Assembly (NCBI RefSeq): GCF_014647895.1
Contig: NZ_BMQB01000003.1
Span: 248,001 to 312,000, forward strand
Direction: 5' to 3'
Source of the DNA: Pilimelia anulata
Lineage (GTDB): Bacteria; Actinomycetota; Actinomycetes; Mycobacteriales; Micromonosporaceae
Length of the DNA stretch: 64,000 nucleotides
Positions within the stretch are counted from its first letter, which is position 1; every line of letters begins with the position of its first letter. Below, in pieces: positions 17,149 to 25,559 of this stretch. A model generated the notes under the pieces. The model ran no database searches. It was not told where the DNA came from and saw nothing but the letters and a program-made list of their open reading frames with translations. The position numbers and the translations under genes are program-made.

Positions 17149-17952
17149 TCAGATGGCGAAGGTGGTCGGGCGGTCGGCGGTGGGGGGCGGCGGGGTGGCG
17201 CGCCACAGGCCCGTGCGCTGGGCGGCCAGGCGGGAGAGGTACGCCGGGTTCAGCAGCAGGTAGCGGCGCCACAGGCGGCGCGGCTCCAGGCCGAGGCGCC
17301 ACAGCCACTCCAGCGCGTACCGCTGCATCCACGGCGGCGGGTTGCGCAGCCCGCCCGCGTGGTAGTCGAACGCCGCCCCGACCGCCATCAGCGGCATGTC
17401 CAGCAGCGGCCGCATGGCGTACGCGAAGATCTCCTGCCGCGGGCAGCCCAGCCCGACCAGCACCAGCCGCGCGCCGGACGCGGTGATCCGGTCGGCGATC
17501 TCGCGGTCCTCGCCGGGCGCGGCGGCGCGGAACTTCGACGGCTCGGACCCGGCGATCTTCAGCGCGGGGAACATCCGCTCCAGCGCCGGGATCAGCCGGC
17601 CCAGGGTCTCGTCGGTGGAGCCGTACAGGTACACCGGCAGGCCCTCGGCCGCGCACCGGGCGAGCACCCGCAGGGTCAGCTCCGGCCCGTACACCCGGTC
17701 GCCCAGGCCGGCGCGGTGCAGCACGTTCAGCGCCCACCGGACGGGCTGGCCGTCGGGGGTGACGACGTCGAACGAGTTCAGCCGCGCGTTGTGCGCCGGG
17801 TCCTGGACGCCGGTCATCACCCCGTGCACGGCGAGCGCGGTCAGGGCCAGCGGGCGGCGCTCGCGGGCGGCGGCGACGACCCGGTCGGCGGCGGCGGCGT
17901 AGTCGACCGCGTCGACCAGGACGCCGAGCACGTTGCGCTTGCTGTCGGTCAC
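17149..17952 (-). CDS. WecB/TagA/CpsF-family glycosyltransferase
   Basis: The 267-residue protein matches GT26-type transferases, which add N-acetylmannosamine or a similar sugar to a lipid-linked intermediate. It shows [14 protein letters not shown] near residue 66, [19 protein letters not shown] in the middle, [16 protein letters not shown] and [12 protein letters not shown], all family hallmarks. The C-terminal helical part ([21 protein letters not shown]) is basic and probably membrane-associated. The GTG start overlaps the stop of the epimerase gene by four bases, so the pair is an operon for a surface polysaccharide. Confidence 0.88.
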   Translation of the reverse strand: MTDSKRNVLGVLVDAVDYAAAADRVVAAARERRPLALTALAVHGVMTGVQDPAHNARLNSFDVVTPDGQPVRWALNVLHRAGLGDRVYGPELTLRVLARCAAEGLPVYLYGSTDETLGRLIPALERMFPALKIAGSEPSKFRAAAPGEDREIADRITASGARLVLVGLGCPRQEIFAYAMRPLLDMPLMAVGAAFDYHAGGLRNPPPWMQRYALEWLWRLGLEPRRLWRRYLLLNPAYLSRLAAQRTGLWRATPPPPTADRPTTFAI

Positions 17953-19019
17953 GCGGGGACCCACTTGCCGACGTTCGCCTCGTGGATCTCGCGCAGGATC
18001 ATCGGGACGTCGTACTCCTGCTTCCAGTCCGGGTAGTCGGCGGCGAAGGCGGCGTTGGAGCCGATCCACCACTGGTGGTCGCCGACCCGGTTGCCCTCGT
18101 GGTACTCGGTGATCATCTCGATCCCGGTGATCTCCTGCGCCAGCGCGAACGCCTCCAGGTGCGAGGTGTTCGAGTGCCGGCCGCCGCCGAGGTTGTAGAC
18201 CGCCGCGCTGCGCGGCGCCCGGAAGAACGCCTCGAAGGCCGAGACCACGTCCGAGGAGTGGATGGCGTCCCGGACCATCTTGCCCTTGTACCCGAAGATC
18301 TTGTAGAGCCGGTGCTCCATGTTGCACCGCATCACGTACGCGAGGAAGCCGTGCAGCTCGGTGGCGCTGTGCGCGGGGCCGGTCAGCGTGCCGCCGCGGA
18401 AGCAGGCGGTCCGCATATCGAAGTACCGGCCGTACTCCTGCACCATCACGTCCGCGGCGACCTTGGACGCGCCGAACACCGAGTGCAGGCACGCGTCGAT
18501 CGACATGTCCTCGGTGATGCCGCCGAAGTACGGGTGGTCCTCGGCCAGCTCGTACCGGGTCTCCCGCTCGACCAGCGGCAGGCTGTTGGGCCGGTCGCCG
18601 TACACCTTGTTGGTGGAGCAGTGGATGAACGGCGCCTCGATGCAGTGCTCGCGGACGTTCTGCAGCAGGTTCAGCGTGCCGGTGGCGTTCACGTCGAAGT
18701 CGGTGAACGGGTCGCGCACGGCCCAGTCGTGCGAGGGCTGCGCGGCGGTATGGATGACGACGGCGATGTCCCTGCCGTACCGGCGGAAGATCCCGGCCAG
18801 CGCGCCCCGGTCGCGGATGTCGATGTCGTGGTGGGTGTACGCGTCGCCCAGCTCGCTGGTCAGCTCGACCACGTTCCACGCGGTGGACGCCTCGGGGCCG
18901 AAGAACTCGCGGCGCATGTCGTTGTCGACGCCGACGACGTCGAGGCCCAGCCCGGCGAAGTGCCGGACGGCCTCGGACCCGATCAGTCCGGCGGACCCGG
19001 TCACCAGTGCGACAGCCAC
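17949..19019 (-). CDS. NAD-dependent sugar epimerase, CDP-paratose 2-epimerase-like
   Basis: The 356-residue extended SDR has the Rossmann motif TGSAGLIG (residues 7-14), [11 protein letters not shown] and STNKVYGD, and ends like the CDP-tyvelose/paratose epimerases ([29 protein letters not shown]). The usual catalytic YxxxK is F182-G-A-S-K186, with Tyr replaced by Phe, which may mean an altered mechanism or a diverged clade. Start is GTG at 19019. It lies upstream of the WecB-type transferase with a four-base overlap, consistent with making a nucleotide sugar for that enzyme. Confidence 0.85.
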   Translation of the reverse strand: MAVALVTGSAGLIGSEAVRHFAGLGLDVVGVDNDMRREFFGPEASTAWNVVELTSELGDAYTHHDIDIRDRGALAGIFRRYGRDIAVVIHTAAQPSHDWAVRDPFTDFDVNATGTLNLLQNVREHCIEAPFIHCSTNKVYGDRPNSLPLVERETRYELAEDHPYFGGITEDMSIDACLHSVFGASKVAADVMVQEYGRYFDMRTACFRGGTLTGPAHSATELHGFLAYVMRCNMEHRLYKIFGYKGKMVRDAIHSSDVVSAFEAFFRAPRSAAVYNLGGGRHSNTSHLEAFALAQEITGIEMITEYHEGNRVGDHQWWIGSNAAFAADYPDWKQEYDVPMILREIHEANVGKWVPA

Positions 19020-19113
19020 GGTTCAGTCAACTCCCGAGCGTGCTGGAACGGCTGCCCAGACAGTACTCCAGCGGCCCGCCCGAAACGGTGGCGCCCCGCG
19101 ACTCATGAGTGCT

Positions 19114-19141
19114 AGCTTATATAAGTCAGAGCTTATAAAAG
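19114..19141 (+). promoter_or_regulatory. Direct repeats upstream of SRPBCC/ArsR operon, candidate ArsR operator
   Basis: AGCTTATATAAG (19114-19125) and AGCTTATAAAAG (19130-19141) differ at one base and are spaced 16 bp apart. The first contains the palindrome CTTATATAAG. They sit just before the ribosome site of the operon encoding the ArsR protein, in an AT-rich island that probably includes the promoter. Confidence 0.6.
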
Positions 19142-19149
19142 GAGGCCCG

Positions 19150-19770
19150 ATGAGTGACGACGGGATCGACGGGATCGACGGGGTCGTGCGCCGGCTGGCG
19201 CTGCGCGAGCACCAGGGGCGGCCCGCGGCCGACCTGGTGGCCGGGCGGCGGTACGCCGCGCCGATCGAGGACGTGTGGGACGCGATCACCAACCCCGAGC
19301 GGATCCCCCGCTGGCTGCTGCCGGTCAGCGGCGACCTGCGCGCCGGCGGCCGGTACCAGCTCCAGGGCAACGCCGGCGGCGTCATCCGCGAGTGCGTACC
19401 GCCGCGCCGGCTGGCCCTGACCTGGGAGTTCGGCGGCGGCGTGAGCTGGGTCGAGGCCGTCCTGGCCCCGGCCGACGGCGGCACCGACCTGGAACTGCGC
19501 CACGTCAACCACATCGACGACCACTGGGACGAGTACGGCCCCGGCGCCGTCGGCCTCGGCTGGGACCTCGCCCTGCTCGGGCTGGAGCTGTACCTCGCCG
19601 GCAAGCCGCTCGACCCGGCCGAGGCGGCGGCGTTCGGCGGCACGCCCGAGGGGCGGGCGTACATCGCCGCGAGCAGCGAGGCGTGGCGGGCGGCCAGCGT
19701 CGCCGCCGGCACCGACCCGGAGAGGGCCGGCGCGGCCGCCGAGCGGTGCCTGGCCGCGTACACGGCGTGA
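19150..19770 (+). CDS. SRPBCC-domain (AHSA1-like) protein
   Basis: The 206-residue protein has the SRPBCC ligand-binding fold of the activator of Hsp90 ATPase-1 type: RRYAAPIEDVWDAITNPERIPRWLLPVSGDLRAGG near residues 34-70, GGVIRECVPPRRLALTWEFGG and the C-terminal long helix. Such proteins often pair with ArsR regulators in actinomycetes; the ligand is unknown. AAAAGGAGG precedes the ATG. Confidence 0.88.
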   Translation: MSDDGIDGIDGVVRRLALREHQGRPAADLVAGRRYAAPIEDVWDAITNPERIPRWLLPVSGDLRAGGRYQLQGNAGGVIRECVPPRRLALTWEFGGGVSWVEAVLAPADGGTDLELRHVNHIDDHWDEYGPGAVGLGWDLALLGLELYLAGKPLDPAEAAAFGGTPEGRAYIAASSEAWRAASVAAGTDPERAGAAAERCLAAYTA

Positions 19771-20129
19771 CGCCGTTCGAGGCGCTGGCCGACCCGGTAC
19801 GCCGGCGGCTCCTCGAACTGCTCGCCGGCGGCGAGGCCGCCGCCGGCGAGCTGACGGCGGCGGCCCGGTCCGAGTTCGGCATCTCCCAGCCGGCGGTCTC
19901 CCAGCACCTGCGGGTGCTCCGCGAGGCGGGCCTGGTCACGGTCCGCCCCGCCGGCCCCCGCCGCCTGTACGCGGTCGACCCGGCCGGCCTGGCCGCGATC
20001 GACGACTGGCTGGACCGCTTCCGCGCGTTCTGGCCCCAGCGCCTCGACGCCCTGGCCACCGAACTGGCCCGCGGCCGCCGCCACCGCCCCACCCCGTCCG
20101 CCACCCACCCCCACCAACGCGGCGCCTGA
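19767..20129 (+). CDS. ArsR-family transcriptional regulator
   Basis: The 120-residue protein has the winged helix FEALADPVRRRLLELLAGG, then ISQPAVSQHLRVLREAGLV and the wing RPAGPRRLYAVDP. There are no metal-binding cysteines, so it is not a classical metal sensor. The GTG overlaps the SRPBCC stop by four bases. This gene pair is expected to be autoregulated through the upstream repeats. Confidence 0.9.
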   Translation: MTPFEALADPVRRRLLELLAGGEAAAGELTAAARSEFGISQPAVSQHLRVLREAGLVTVRPAGPRRLYAVDPAGLAAIDDWLDRFRAFWPQRLDALATELARGRRHRPTPSATHPHQRGA

Positions 20130-20246
20130 CCGGGTGCGGGTGCGGCGGACGCGGAGCGGGCCGCCACCGCCCCACCAACCCCAGCCACCACCAGCAGCCA
20201 CCAAAGGTTTCCGTGACCACCGACTGCGAGACCGCGTGCGGCCGAA

Positions 20247-20320
20247 GGTGGGGAGGGGCGGGTGCCCCGGCAGGGGATCAAGCCTGACCGCCCCGGCCGG
20301 GGCACCCGCCCTTCCCCACC
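20247..20320. terminator. Long hairpin terminator between convergent genes
   Basis: The 25-base arm 20247-20271 pairs with 20296-20320 with a single G-T wobble, around a 24-base loop. It lies between the ArsR gene and the leftward secreted-protein gene. Confidence 0.75.
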
Positions 20321-20343
20321 GCCCCCACAACCGGGGACAACCG

Positions 20344-20904
20344 TCAGCGCCGCCGACCCCCCGGACTCACATCCGTCCCACTCGCCGACAGAGACGTCAC
20401 GGAAACCGACCCCGCCACGCCGGTGAGCGTCACCGTGGTACGGATCACGAACGTCAAATTGGCCCCCGCCGGCAGTCGATGCGGCGTCGTCGACGACACC
20501 GACCACGGGTCACCCGCGGCCGCCGTCAGCGTCTCGGAGTGCCGGACCAGCGCCGTCCCCCGCATCCCCGACTCGATCGTGACCGTCGCCGTGCCCCCCG
20601 GGCCCAGCGCCAGCCGACCGCCCGCGCTCGCGGCGATCGTCACGTCCCCGTCGAAGTCCCCCGGGTACTCCGTGACCGGCACCTCCAGCGTGCACGTCAC
20701 CGTCGGCGCGGCCGGCGCGGTCGCCGTGAAGTGCTTGTAGAAGTACGTGGTGGCCAGGCCCGGCGCCGACGAGATCGCGGCGTACGGCGAGCAGGCGCCG
20801 TACCCGGTGTGCCGGCGGGGCGCGCCGGCGGCGGGCAGCGCACCGCCGAGGACGGCGGCGAGCGCGGCGACGGCGGCGGCCGGCCGGGCGAGAGCAGTGA
20901 TCAT
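20344..20904 (-). CDS. Secreted protein of unknown function
   Basis: The 186-residue protein starts with a signal peptide (MITALARPAAAVAALAAVLGG, cleavage near AAGA). The mature part is Thr/Ser-rich and beta-rich with two cysteines, Cys38 and about Cys72, which may form a disulfide. No family is recognised. There is no C-terminal anchor, so it is likely released. The ATG at 20904 is chosen because it directly precedes the signal peptide. Confidence 0.7.
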   Translation of the reverse strand: MITALARPAAAVAALAAVLGGALPAAGAPRRHTGYGACSPYAAISSAPGLATTYFYKHFTATAPAAPTVTCTLEVPVTEYPGDFDGDVTIAASAGGRLALGPGGTATVTIESGMRGTALVRHSETLTAAAGDPWSVSSTTPHRLPAGANLTFVIRTTVTLTGVAGSVSVTSLSASGTDVSPGGRRR

Positions 20905-21011
20905 GCTGCCGAGGCTAGGCCGCACCCCGCCGGTGGGGCCGGTACGCGGCCCGAGGTTCAGGCTTACGGGGGTGAATGAACAACGGCCCGGCGGGAAGCC
21001 GGGCCGTTCGC

Positions 21012-21097
21012 TGGTGGGGAAGGGGGGAGTTGAACCCCCACGCCCTTTCGGGCACACGGACCTGAACCGTGCGCGTCTGCCATTCCGCCACTCCCCC
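21012..21097 (-). tRNA. tRNA-Leu(CAG) with encoded CCA
   Basis: On the minus strand the acceptor arm GGGGGAG pairs with CTTCCCC, followed by A and an encoded CCA. The anticodon loop is TTCAGGT, giving anticodon CAG, and a long variable arm (GCCCGAAAGGGC) is typical of leucine tRNAs. The T-loop is TTCAACT. This tRNA lies beside the fhaA cluster, as in other actinomycetes. Confidence 0.95.
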
Positions 21098-21409
21098 AGC
21101 GGGAAGTCCCCCGGCACGCTAATGCCGGTGGTCAACGCTTCGAGAAGGCTACCCCACCGACCGCGGTCCCACGAACGTGGGGTGCCCCGGCAGCGGTGAC
21201 GGCCTTCATTCGACGTGCGTTGACAGACTAGTCTGCCCGCGGGGCATTACGACCACGAATATCCGCGCCGCGGCGGGCCCGCCCCCGCGCCGCGGCGCAC
21301 CCGGCCCCGCCGGGGTCGGTGCGGCGGCCGCCGGCCGGCGGCCGGTCGCCTGCGTCGCGGCGGTGCCGATGACGGATACCATGATGCCTCGGGAGCCGAG
21401 GAGGAGCCG
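21098..21409. other. Intergenic region before the fhaA-pknB operon
   Basis: This 312-bp region holds a likely promoter with a palindrome (listed separately) and GC-rich sequence after it; no gene is seen. It should contain the main promoter of the growth-control operon and that of the divergent tRNA-Leu. Confidence 0.5.
21220..21250 (+). promoter_or_regulatory. TTGACA box overlapping a 12-bp palindrome upstream of fhaA
   Basis: TTGACA (21220-21225) overlaps the perfect palindrome CAGACTAGTCTG (21224-21235). A weak -10 (CATTAC, 21245-21250) follows at 19 bp. The palindrome is well placed for a repressor or dimeric regulator of the fhaA-pknB operon, although the start site is about 150 bp upstream of the GTG. 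Confidence 0.4.
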
Positions 21410-22147
21410 GTGAGTGTGCTACAGCGCTTCGAGAAGCGCCTGGAGGGGATGGTCGAGGGGGCCTTCGCCAAGGTCTTCAAGGGTGTCGTGCACCCTGTGG
21501 AGATCCTCAACGCGATGCAGCGTGAGGCGGAGGCGCACAAGGCGATCCTGGCCGGGGGCCGCACGCTCGTGCCGAACCGGTACGTGATCGACCTGTCCCC
21601 GTACGACCACAGCCGGCTGGCCCCCTACGCGGCCGCGCTGGCGCAGGAGCTGGCCCAGTCGCAGGCGGAGTTCATCGGCGAGCAGGGCTGGACGGTGTAC
21701 GGCGACGTCATCGTCGAGGTCGAGCGCGGCGAGGGCCTGGACACCGGCATGTTCCGGGTGACCGCCGAGGTGTACACCGGCGGCGACGTCGCCCCCGCGG
21801 GGCAGGGCGGGTACCAGTCCGGCCAGTACGACGCGGGCGGCGGCGGTGGCGGCTACCACCAGCAGGGTGGCGCCCGGCTGGTGGCCGGCGACGGCCGCAG
21901 CTACCCGCTGCAGGCCGGCTCGACGGTGATCGGCCGGGGCGACCAGGCCACCCTGCGGCTGCCGGACGTCGGCATCTCCCGCCGCCACGCGCGGCTGGAC
22001 TTCGACGGCGCGCAGGCGGTGCTGACCGATCTGGGCTCCACCAATGGCACCATGGTGAACGGCCAGCGTGTCTCGGCGGTGTCCCTCAGCCCCGGTGACA
22101 TGATCCAGCTCGGCACCACCACCCTGACGTTCCGCGTGGACGGCTAG
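21410..22147 (+). CDS. fhaA: FHA-domain protein FhaA (FipA-type), DUF3662 N-terminus
   Basis: The 245-residue protein has an N-terminal DUF3662 domain (FEKRLEGMVEGAFAKVFKG through EVYTGGD, residues about 6-125), a Gly/Gln-rich linker, and a C-terminal FHA domain (about 150-242) with the phosphopeptide-binding motifs VIGRG, SRRHARL and LGSTNGTMVNG. In mycobacteria FhaA binds phosphorylated PknB substrates such as MviN and regulates peptidoglycan synthesis. GTG at 21410 follows GAGGAG. It heads the operon and is separated from fhaB by five bases. Confidence 0.95.
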   Translation: MSVLQRFEKRLEGMVEGAFAKVFKGVVHPVEILNAMQREAEAHKAILAGGRTLVPNRYVIDLSPYDHSRLAPYAAALAQELAQSQAEFIGEQGWTVYGDVIVEVERGEGLDTGMFRVTAEVYTGGDVAPAGQGGYQSGQYDAGGGGGGYHQQGGARLVAGDGRSYPLQAGSTVIGRGDQATLRLPDVGISRRHARLDFDGAQAVLTDLGSTNGTMVNGQRVSAVSLSPGDMIQLGTTTLTFRVDG

Positions 22148-22152
22148 CGACG

Positions 22153-22635
22153 TTGCCCGAGATCGTCGTCACGGTTGCCCGGTTCGGCTTCCTCATCCTG
22201 CTGTGGATCTTCGTGTTCGCGGTGGTGGGGGTCATCCGGCGGGACCTGTTCGCCGGTGGCCGGCCGAGCCGGCTGGTCGCTGCGCCCAGGGCGAACCTGG
22301 CGACCCTCGCCGGTGGGCAGACCGGCAAGCCGGCCAAGGGCCGGGCCGCGCACCAGCTCGTGGTGACCGCGGGGCAGCTCGCCGGCACCCGGATCACGCT
22401 CGGCGAGGCGCAGATCACCATCGGCCGGGCGGAGGACTCCACCCTCGTGATCACCGACGACTACGCATCCGCGCGGCACGCGCGCCTCGTGCCGCGCGGC
22501 GGGCAGTGGTTCGTGGAGGACCTCGGCTCGACGAACGGGACGTACCTGGACCGGAACAAGGTCACGGGCCCGACTCCCGTACCGTTGGGGGTCCCCATCC
22601 GCATCGGCCGTACATCTCTCGAGCTGCGCCCATGA
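22153..22635 (+). CDS. fhaB: FHA-domain membrane protein FhaB
   Basis: The 160-residue protein has a single N-terminal membrane helix (FGFLILLWIFVFAVVGVI, residues about 11-28), a short linker, and a C-terminal FHA domain with TIGRAEDS, ASARHARL and LGSTNGTYL. It binds phosphothreonine peptides of the PknA/PknB pathway at the membrane, and in other actinomycetes supports division. The start is a TTG, chosen because it comes shortly after the fhaA stop and begins the membrane helix region. Its stop overlaps the pstP start. Confidence 0.93.
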   Translation: MPEIVVTVARFGFLILLWIFVFAVVGVIRRDLFAGGRPSRLVAAPRANLATLAGGQTGKPAKGRAAHQLVVTAGQLAGTRITLGEAQITIGRAEDSTLVITDDYASARHARLVPRGGQWFVEDLGSTNGTYLDRNKVTGPTPVPLGVPIRIGRTSLELRP

Positions 22636-24083
22636 CTCTGACTCTGCGCTACGCCGCCCGCAGTGACCGCGGGCTGATCCGCGACGGCAACCAGGATTCG
22701 GTCTACGCCGGACCCAGGCTGCTCGCCGTGGCCGACGGCATGGGCGGGATGGCGGCCGGCGACGTGGCGAGCAACATCGTCATCGGCGCGATGGCCCCGC
22801 TGGACGACGACGCGCCCGGCGACGCCCTGGTCGACGCGCTGCGCGGGGCGGTCGAGACCGCGAACGCGCAGTTGCGCGAGACGGTCGCGGCCAACCCGCA
22901 GATGGAGGGCATGGGCACCACGCTGACCGCGGTGCTGTTCTCCGGCACCAAGATCGGCATGGTGCACATCGGGGACTCCCGGGCGTACCTGCTGCGGGAC
23001 GGCGAGTTCGCCCAGATCACCAAGGACGACACGTACGTCCAGATGCTCGTCGACGAGGGCCGCATCTCGCCCGAGGAGGCCAGCAGCCACCCGCAGCGCT
23101 CGCTGCTCACCCGGGCGCTGGACGGCCGGGACGTCGAGCCGGAGTTCTCGGTCCGCCAGGTGCGGCCCGGCGACCGGTACATGATCTGCAGCGACGGCCT
23201 GTCCGGCGTGGTCTCGTTCGAGACGATCGCGCAGACCCTGGCCGAGATCCCGGACCTGCAGGAGTGCGTGCAGCGGCTGGTCCAGCTCGCGCTGCGCGGC
23301 GGCGGCCCGGACAACATCACGGTGATCGTCGCCGACGCCACCGACGCCGACATCGTGGAGTCCACGCCGGTGGTCGGCGGCGCCGCCGCCAGCGACCGCG
23401 GCATGGCCACCGCCGCCGACGAGTCCACGCCCGCGGCCCGCGCCTCCGCGGCGCTGTCCCCGCCGCGCCCGGCGACGCCCGAGCCGGCGGCGCCGGAGCC
23501 GGCGGTCGAGTACGAGGCGCCGAAGCGCCGCCGGCCGCTGCGCGCGGCCGTGTTCACCGTGCTGCTGCTCGGCCTGGTCGGCGGCGCGATGTGGGGCGGC
23601 TGGACGTGGGCGCAGCGGCAGTACTACGTGGGCGCCACCCGGGAGGGCAAGGTGGCGATCTTCCAGGGCGTGCCGGGCGACATCGCCGGGCTGCGCCTGT
23701 CCAGCGTGCACGAGGCCACGATGATCGACCTGGAGGAGCTGACCCCGGTCGCCCGGGACGAGGTCCGCCGCGGCATCGAGGCGCGCAACCAGTCCGAGGC
23801 GCAGGCCGTGCTCGGCCGGCTGATCAGCGAGGACCCGGCCAACCCGAACCGCCGGCCGACCTGCCCGTCGCCGGTCACGCCGTCGCCGACGATCGTGCTG
23901 TCGCCGGCCCGCCCGGCCACGCCGTCCCCGGCGGCCAGCGCCAAGCCGAGCGCGTCGAGCCGGCCCCGCCCCGCCGCGGACCGGACGACGCCGCCGCCGA
24001 CCGACCCGCTGCTCGGGTTCCCGGCGACCACGCCGCCGCCGACCGCGACGCCCGGCGCCGACGACTGTGTGGTCCGTGACTAG
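22632..24083 (+). CDS. pstP: Ser/Thr protein phosphatase PstP
   Basis: The 483-residue PP2C enzyme removes phosphates from PknA and PknB and their substrates. The N-terminal catalytic domain has the metal motifs RDGNQDS (about residues 17-23), VADGMGGMAAGD, HIGDSRAYLL, CSDGLSGVV and GGPDNITVIV. A membrane helix lies near residues 300-325 (AVFTVLLLGLVGGAMWGGW), followed by an extracellular Pro/Ser/Thr-rich region ending in a short Cys-containing tail. The ATG overlaps the fhaB stop by four bases, showing translational coupling. Length is similar to mycobacterial PstP (about 514). Confidence 0.95.
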   Translation: MTLTLRYAARSDRGLIRDGNQDSVYAGPRLLAVADGMGGMAAGDVASNIVIGAMAPLDDDAPGDALVDALRGAVETANAQLRETVAANPQMEGMGTTLTAVLFSGTKIGMVHIGDSRAYLLRDGEFAQITKDDTYVQMLVDEGRISPEEASSHPQRSLLTRALDGRDVEPEFSVRQVRPGDRYMICSDGLSGVVSFETIAQTLAEIPDLQECVQRLVQLALRGGGPDNITVIVADATDADIVESTPVVGGAAASDRGMATAADESTPAARASAALSPPRPATPEPAAPEPAVEYEAPKRRRPLRAAVFTVLLLGLVGGAMWGGWTWAQRQYYVGATREGKVAIFQGVPGDIAGLRLSSVHEATMIDLEELTPVARDEVRRGIEARNQSEAQAVLGRLISEDPANPNRRPTCPSPVTPSPTIVLSPARPATPSPAASAKPSASSRPRPAADRTTPPPTDPLLGFPATTPPPTATPGADDCVVRD

Positions 24084-24107
24084 CGCACCGCGCGGCGAGG
24101 GGCCCCG

Positions 24108-25559
24108 GTGACCGCCGGGGCGGCGCCGGCAACGCTGCCGCGCCCCGCGCGCGGCAAGCGGAACGCCGAGCTGGCCATGCTGCTGTTCGCGATGGGCATC
24201 GTGGCCGCGTACGGGGCGATCGTCGAGGGCACCGTGCTGGGCCGGGTCACCCCGGACTTCTGGGTGCCGGCCGCGATCCTGACCGCGGTGTTCGTGGCGC
24301 TGCACGTCGCGATCCGGATCTTCGCGCCGTACGCCGACCCGGTGCTCCTGCCGGCCGTCGCCCTGATCAACGGGGTCGGCGTGGGCTTCCTGCGCCGGCT
24401 CGACCTGGCGCCGGAGGCCGGCGAGGCGGTCACCGACCTGACCGTGTTCGGCGGGGTCGGCGGGCGCCAGCTCGGCTGGACGCTGGCCGCGGTGGTCGGC
24501 GCGGTCGCGCTGCTCGCGCTGGTCCGCGACCACCGGATCGTCTCCAAGTACGCGTACACGCTGTGCCTGGTCGGCATCGTCCTGGTGCTGCTGCCGGCGC
24601 TGCTGCCGGCCAGCATGTCCGAGATCAACGGCGCGAAGCTGTGGATCATCGTGGGCGGGTTCAGCATCCAGCCCGGCGAGTTCGCCAAGATCATGCTGCT
24701 GTCGTTCTACGCGTACTACCTGGTCCGCAAGCGCGAGGTGCTCTCGCTGGCCAGCAAGCGGTTCCTCGGCATCGACTTCCCGCGCGGGCGCGACCTCGGC
24801 CCGGTCATCGTGGTCTGGCTGCTGTCGCTGATGGTGCTCGTGTTCGAGAAGGACCTGGGCACCTCGCTGCTGTACTTCGGCATGTTCGTCGCCACCCTGT
24901 ACGTCGCCACCGAGCGGGCGAGTTGGCTGATCATCGGCCTGGCGCTGTTCTTCGGCGGGGCGTTCTCGGCGTACTACCTCGGGCGGGCGTTCGGCGGGCC
25001 GTTCGAGAACTTCGTCGTCCGGGCCGAGACCTGGCTGGACCCGTTCGCCGACGCGCACGGCGGCGGCTTCCAGCTCACCCAGTCGCTGCTCGGCCTCGGC
25101 ACCGGCGGGCTGTTCGGGGCGGGCCCGGGCGCCGGGCAGCCGGGCGAGATCCCCGAGGTGCACAACGACTTCATCTTCGCCGGCATGGGCGAGGAGATCG
25201 GCCTGTTCGGCCTGACCGCGCTGCTCGCGGTGTACCTGCTCATCGTCGAGCGGGGCCTGCGCACCGCGCTGGCCGTGCGCGACTCGTTCGGCAAGCTCGT
25301 CGCCGGCGGCCTCGCCTTCACCCTCGGCCTCCAGTTGTTCGTCATCATCGGCGGGGTCAGCAAGTTAATCCCCCTGACGGGGCAGACCACGCCGTTCCTG
25401 TCCGCCGGCGGCTCGTCGCTGATGGCGAACTGGCTGCTGATCGCGGTACTGCTGCGGATCTCCGACGCCGCGCGGTCGCCGGCCGAGACCGGGCCCGGCG
25501 GCGTGGTCGCCCCGCCGGCCCAGATCCACGGCGCCCAGACAGAGGTGATCCGACCGTGA
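24108..25559 (+). CDS. rodA: SEDS-family peptidoglycan glycosyltransferase RodA
   Basis: The 483-residue polytopic protein polymerises lipid II during elongation. It has the FtsW/RodA pattern of about 10-12 membrane helices, with the conserved QPGEFAKI segment (GFSIQPGEFAK), EKDLGTSLLYFGMF, the TGGLFGAGPG loop, EVHNDFIFAGMGEEIGL and the C-terminal LTGQTTPFLSAGGSS. It is the standard partner of the class B PBP encoded next, whose GTG overlaps its stop by four bases. GTG at 24108 is supported by GGCGAGG upstream. Confidence 0.95.
   Translation: MTAGAAPATLPRPARGKRNAELAMLLFAMGIVAAYGAIVEGTVLGRVTPDFWVPAAILTAVFVALHVAIRIFAPYADPVLLPAVALINGVGVGFLRRLDLAPEAGEAVTDLTVFGGVGGRQLGWTLAAVVGAVALLALVRDHRIVSKYAYTLCLVGIVLVLLPALLPASMSEINGAKLWIIVGGFSIQPGEFAKIMLLSFYAYYLVRKREVLSLASKRFLGIDFPRGRDLGPVIVVWLLSLMVLVFEKDLGTSLLYFGMFVATLYVATERASWLIIGLALFFGGAFSAYYLGRAFGGPFENFVVRAETWLDPFADAHGGGFQLTQSLLGLGTGGLFGAGPGAGQPGEIPEVHNDFIFAGMGEEIGLFGLTALLAVYLLIVERGLRTALAVRDSFGKLVAGGLAFTLGLQLFVIIGGVSKLIPLTGQTTPFLSAGGSSLMANWLLIAVLLRISDAARSPAETGPGGVVAPPAQIHGAQTEVIRP

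Noticed and set aside
21012..21097. tRNA-Leu as an integration site
   Set aside because: No partial repeat of its 3' end and no integrase gene are seen nearby.
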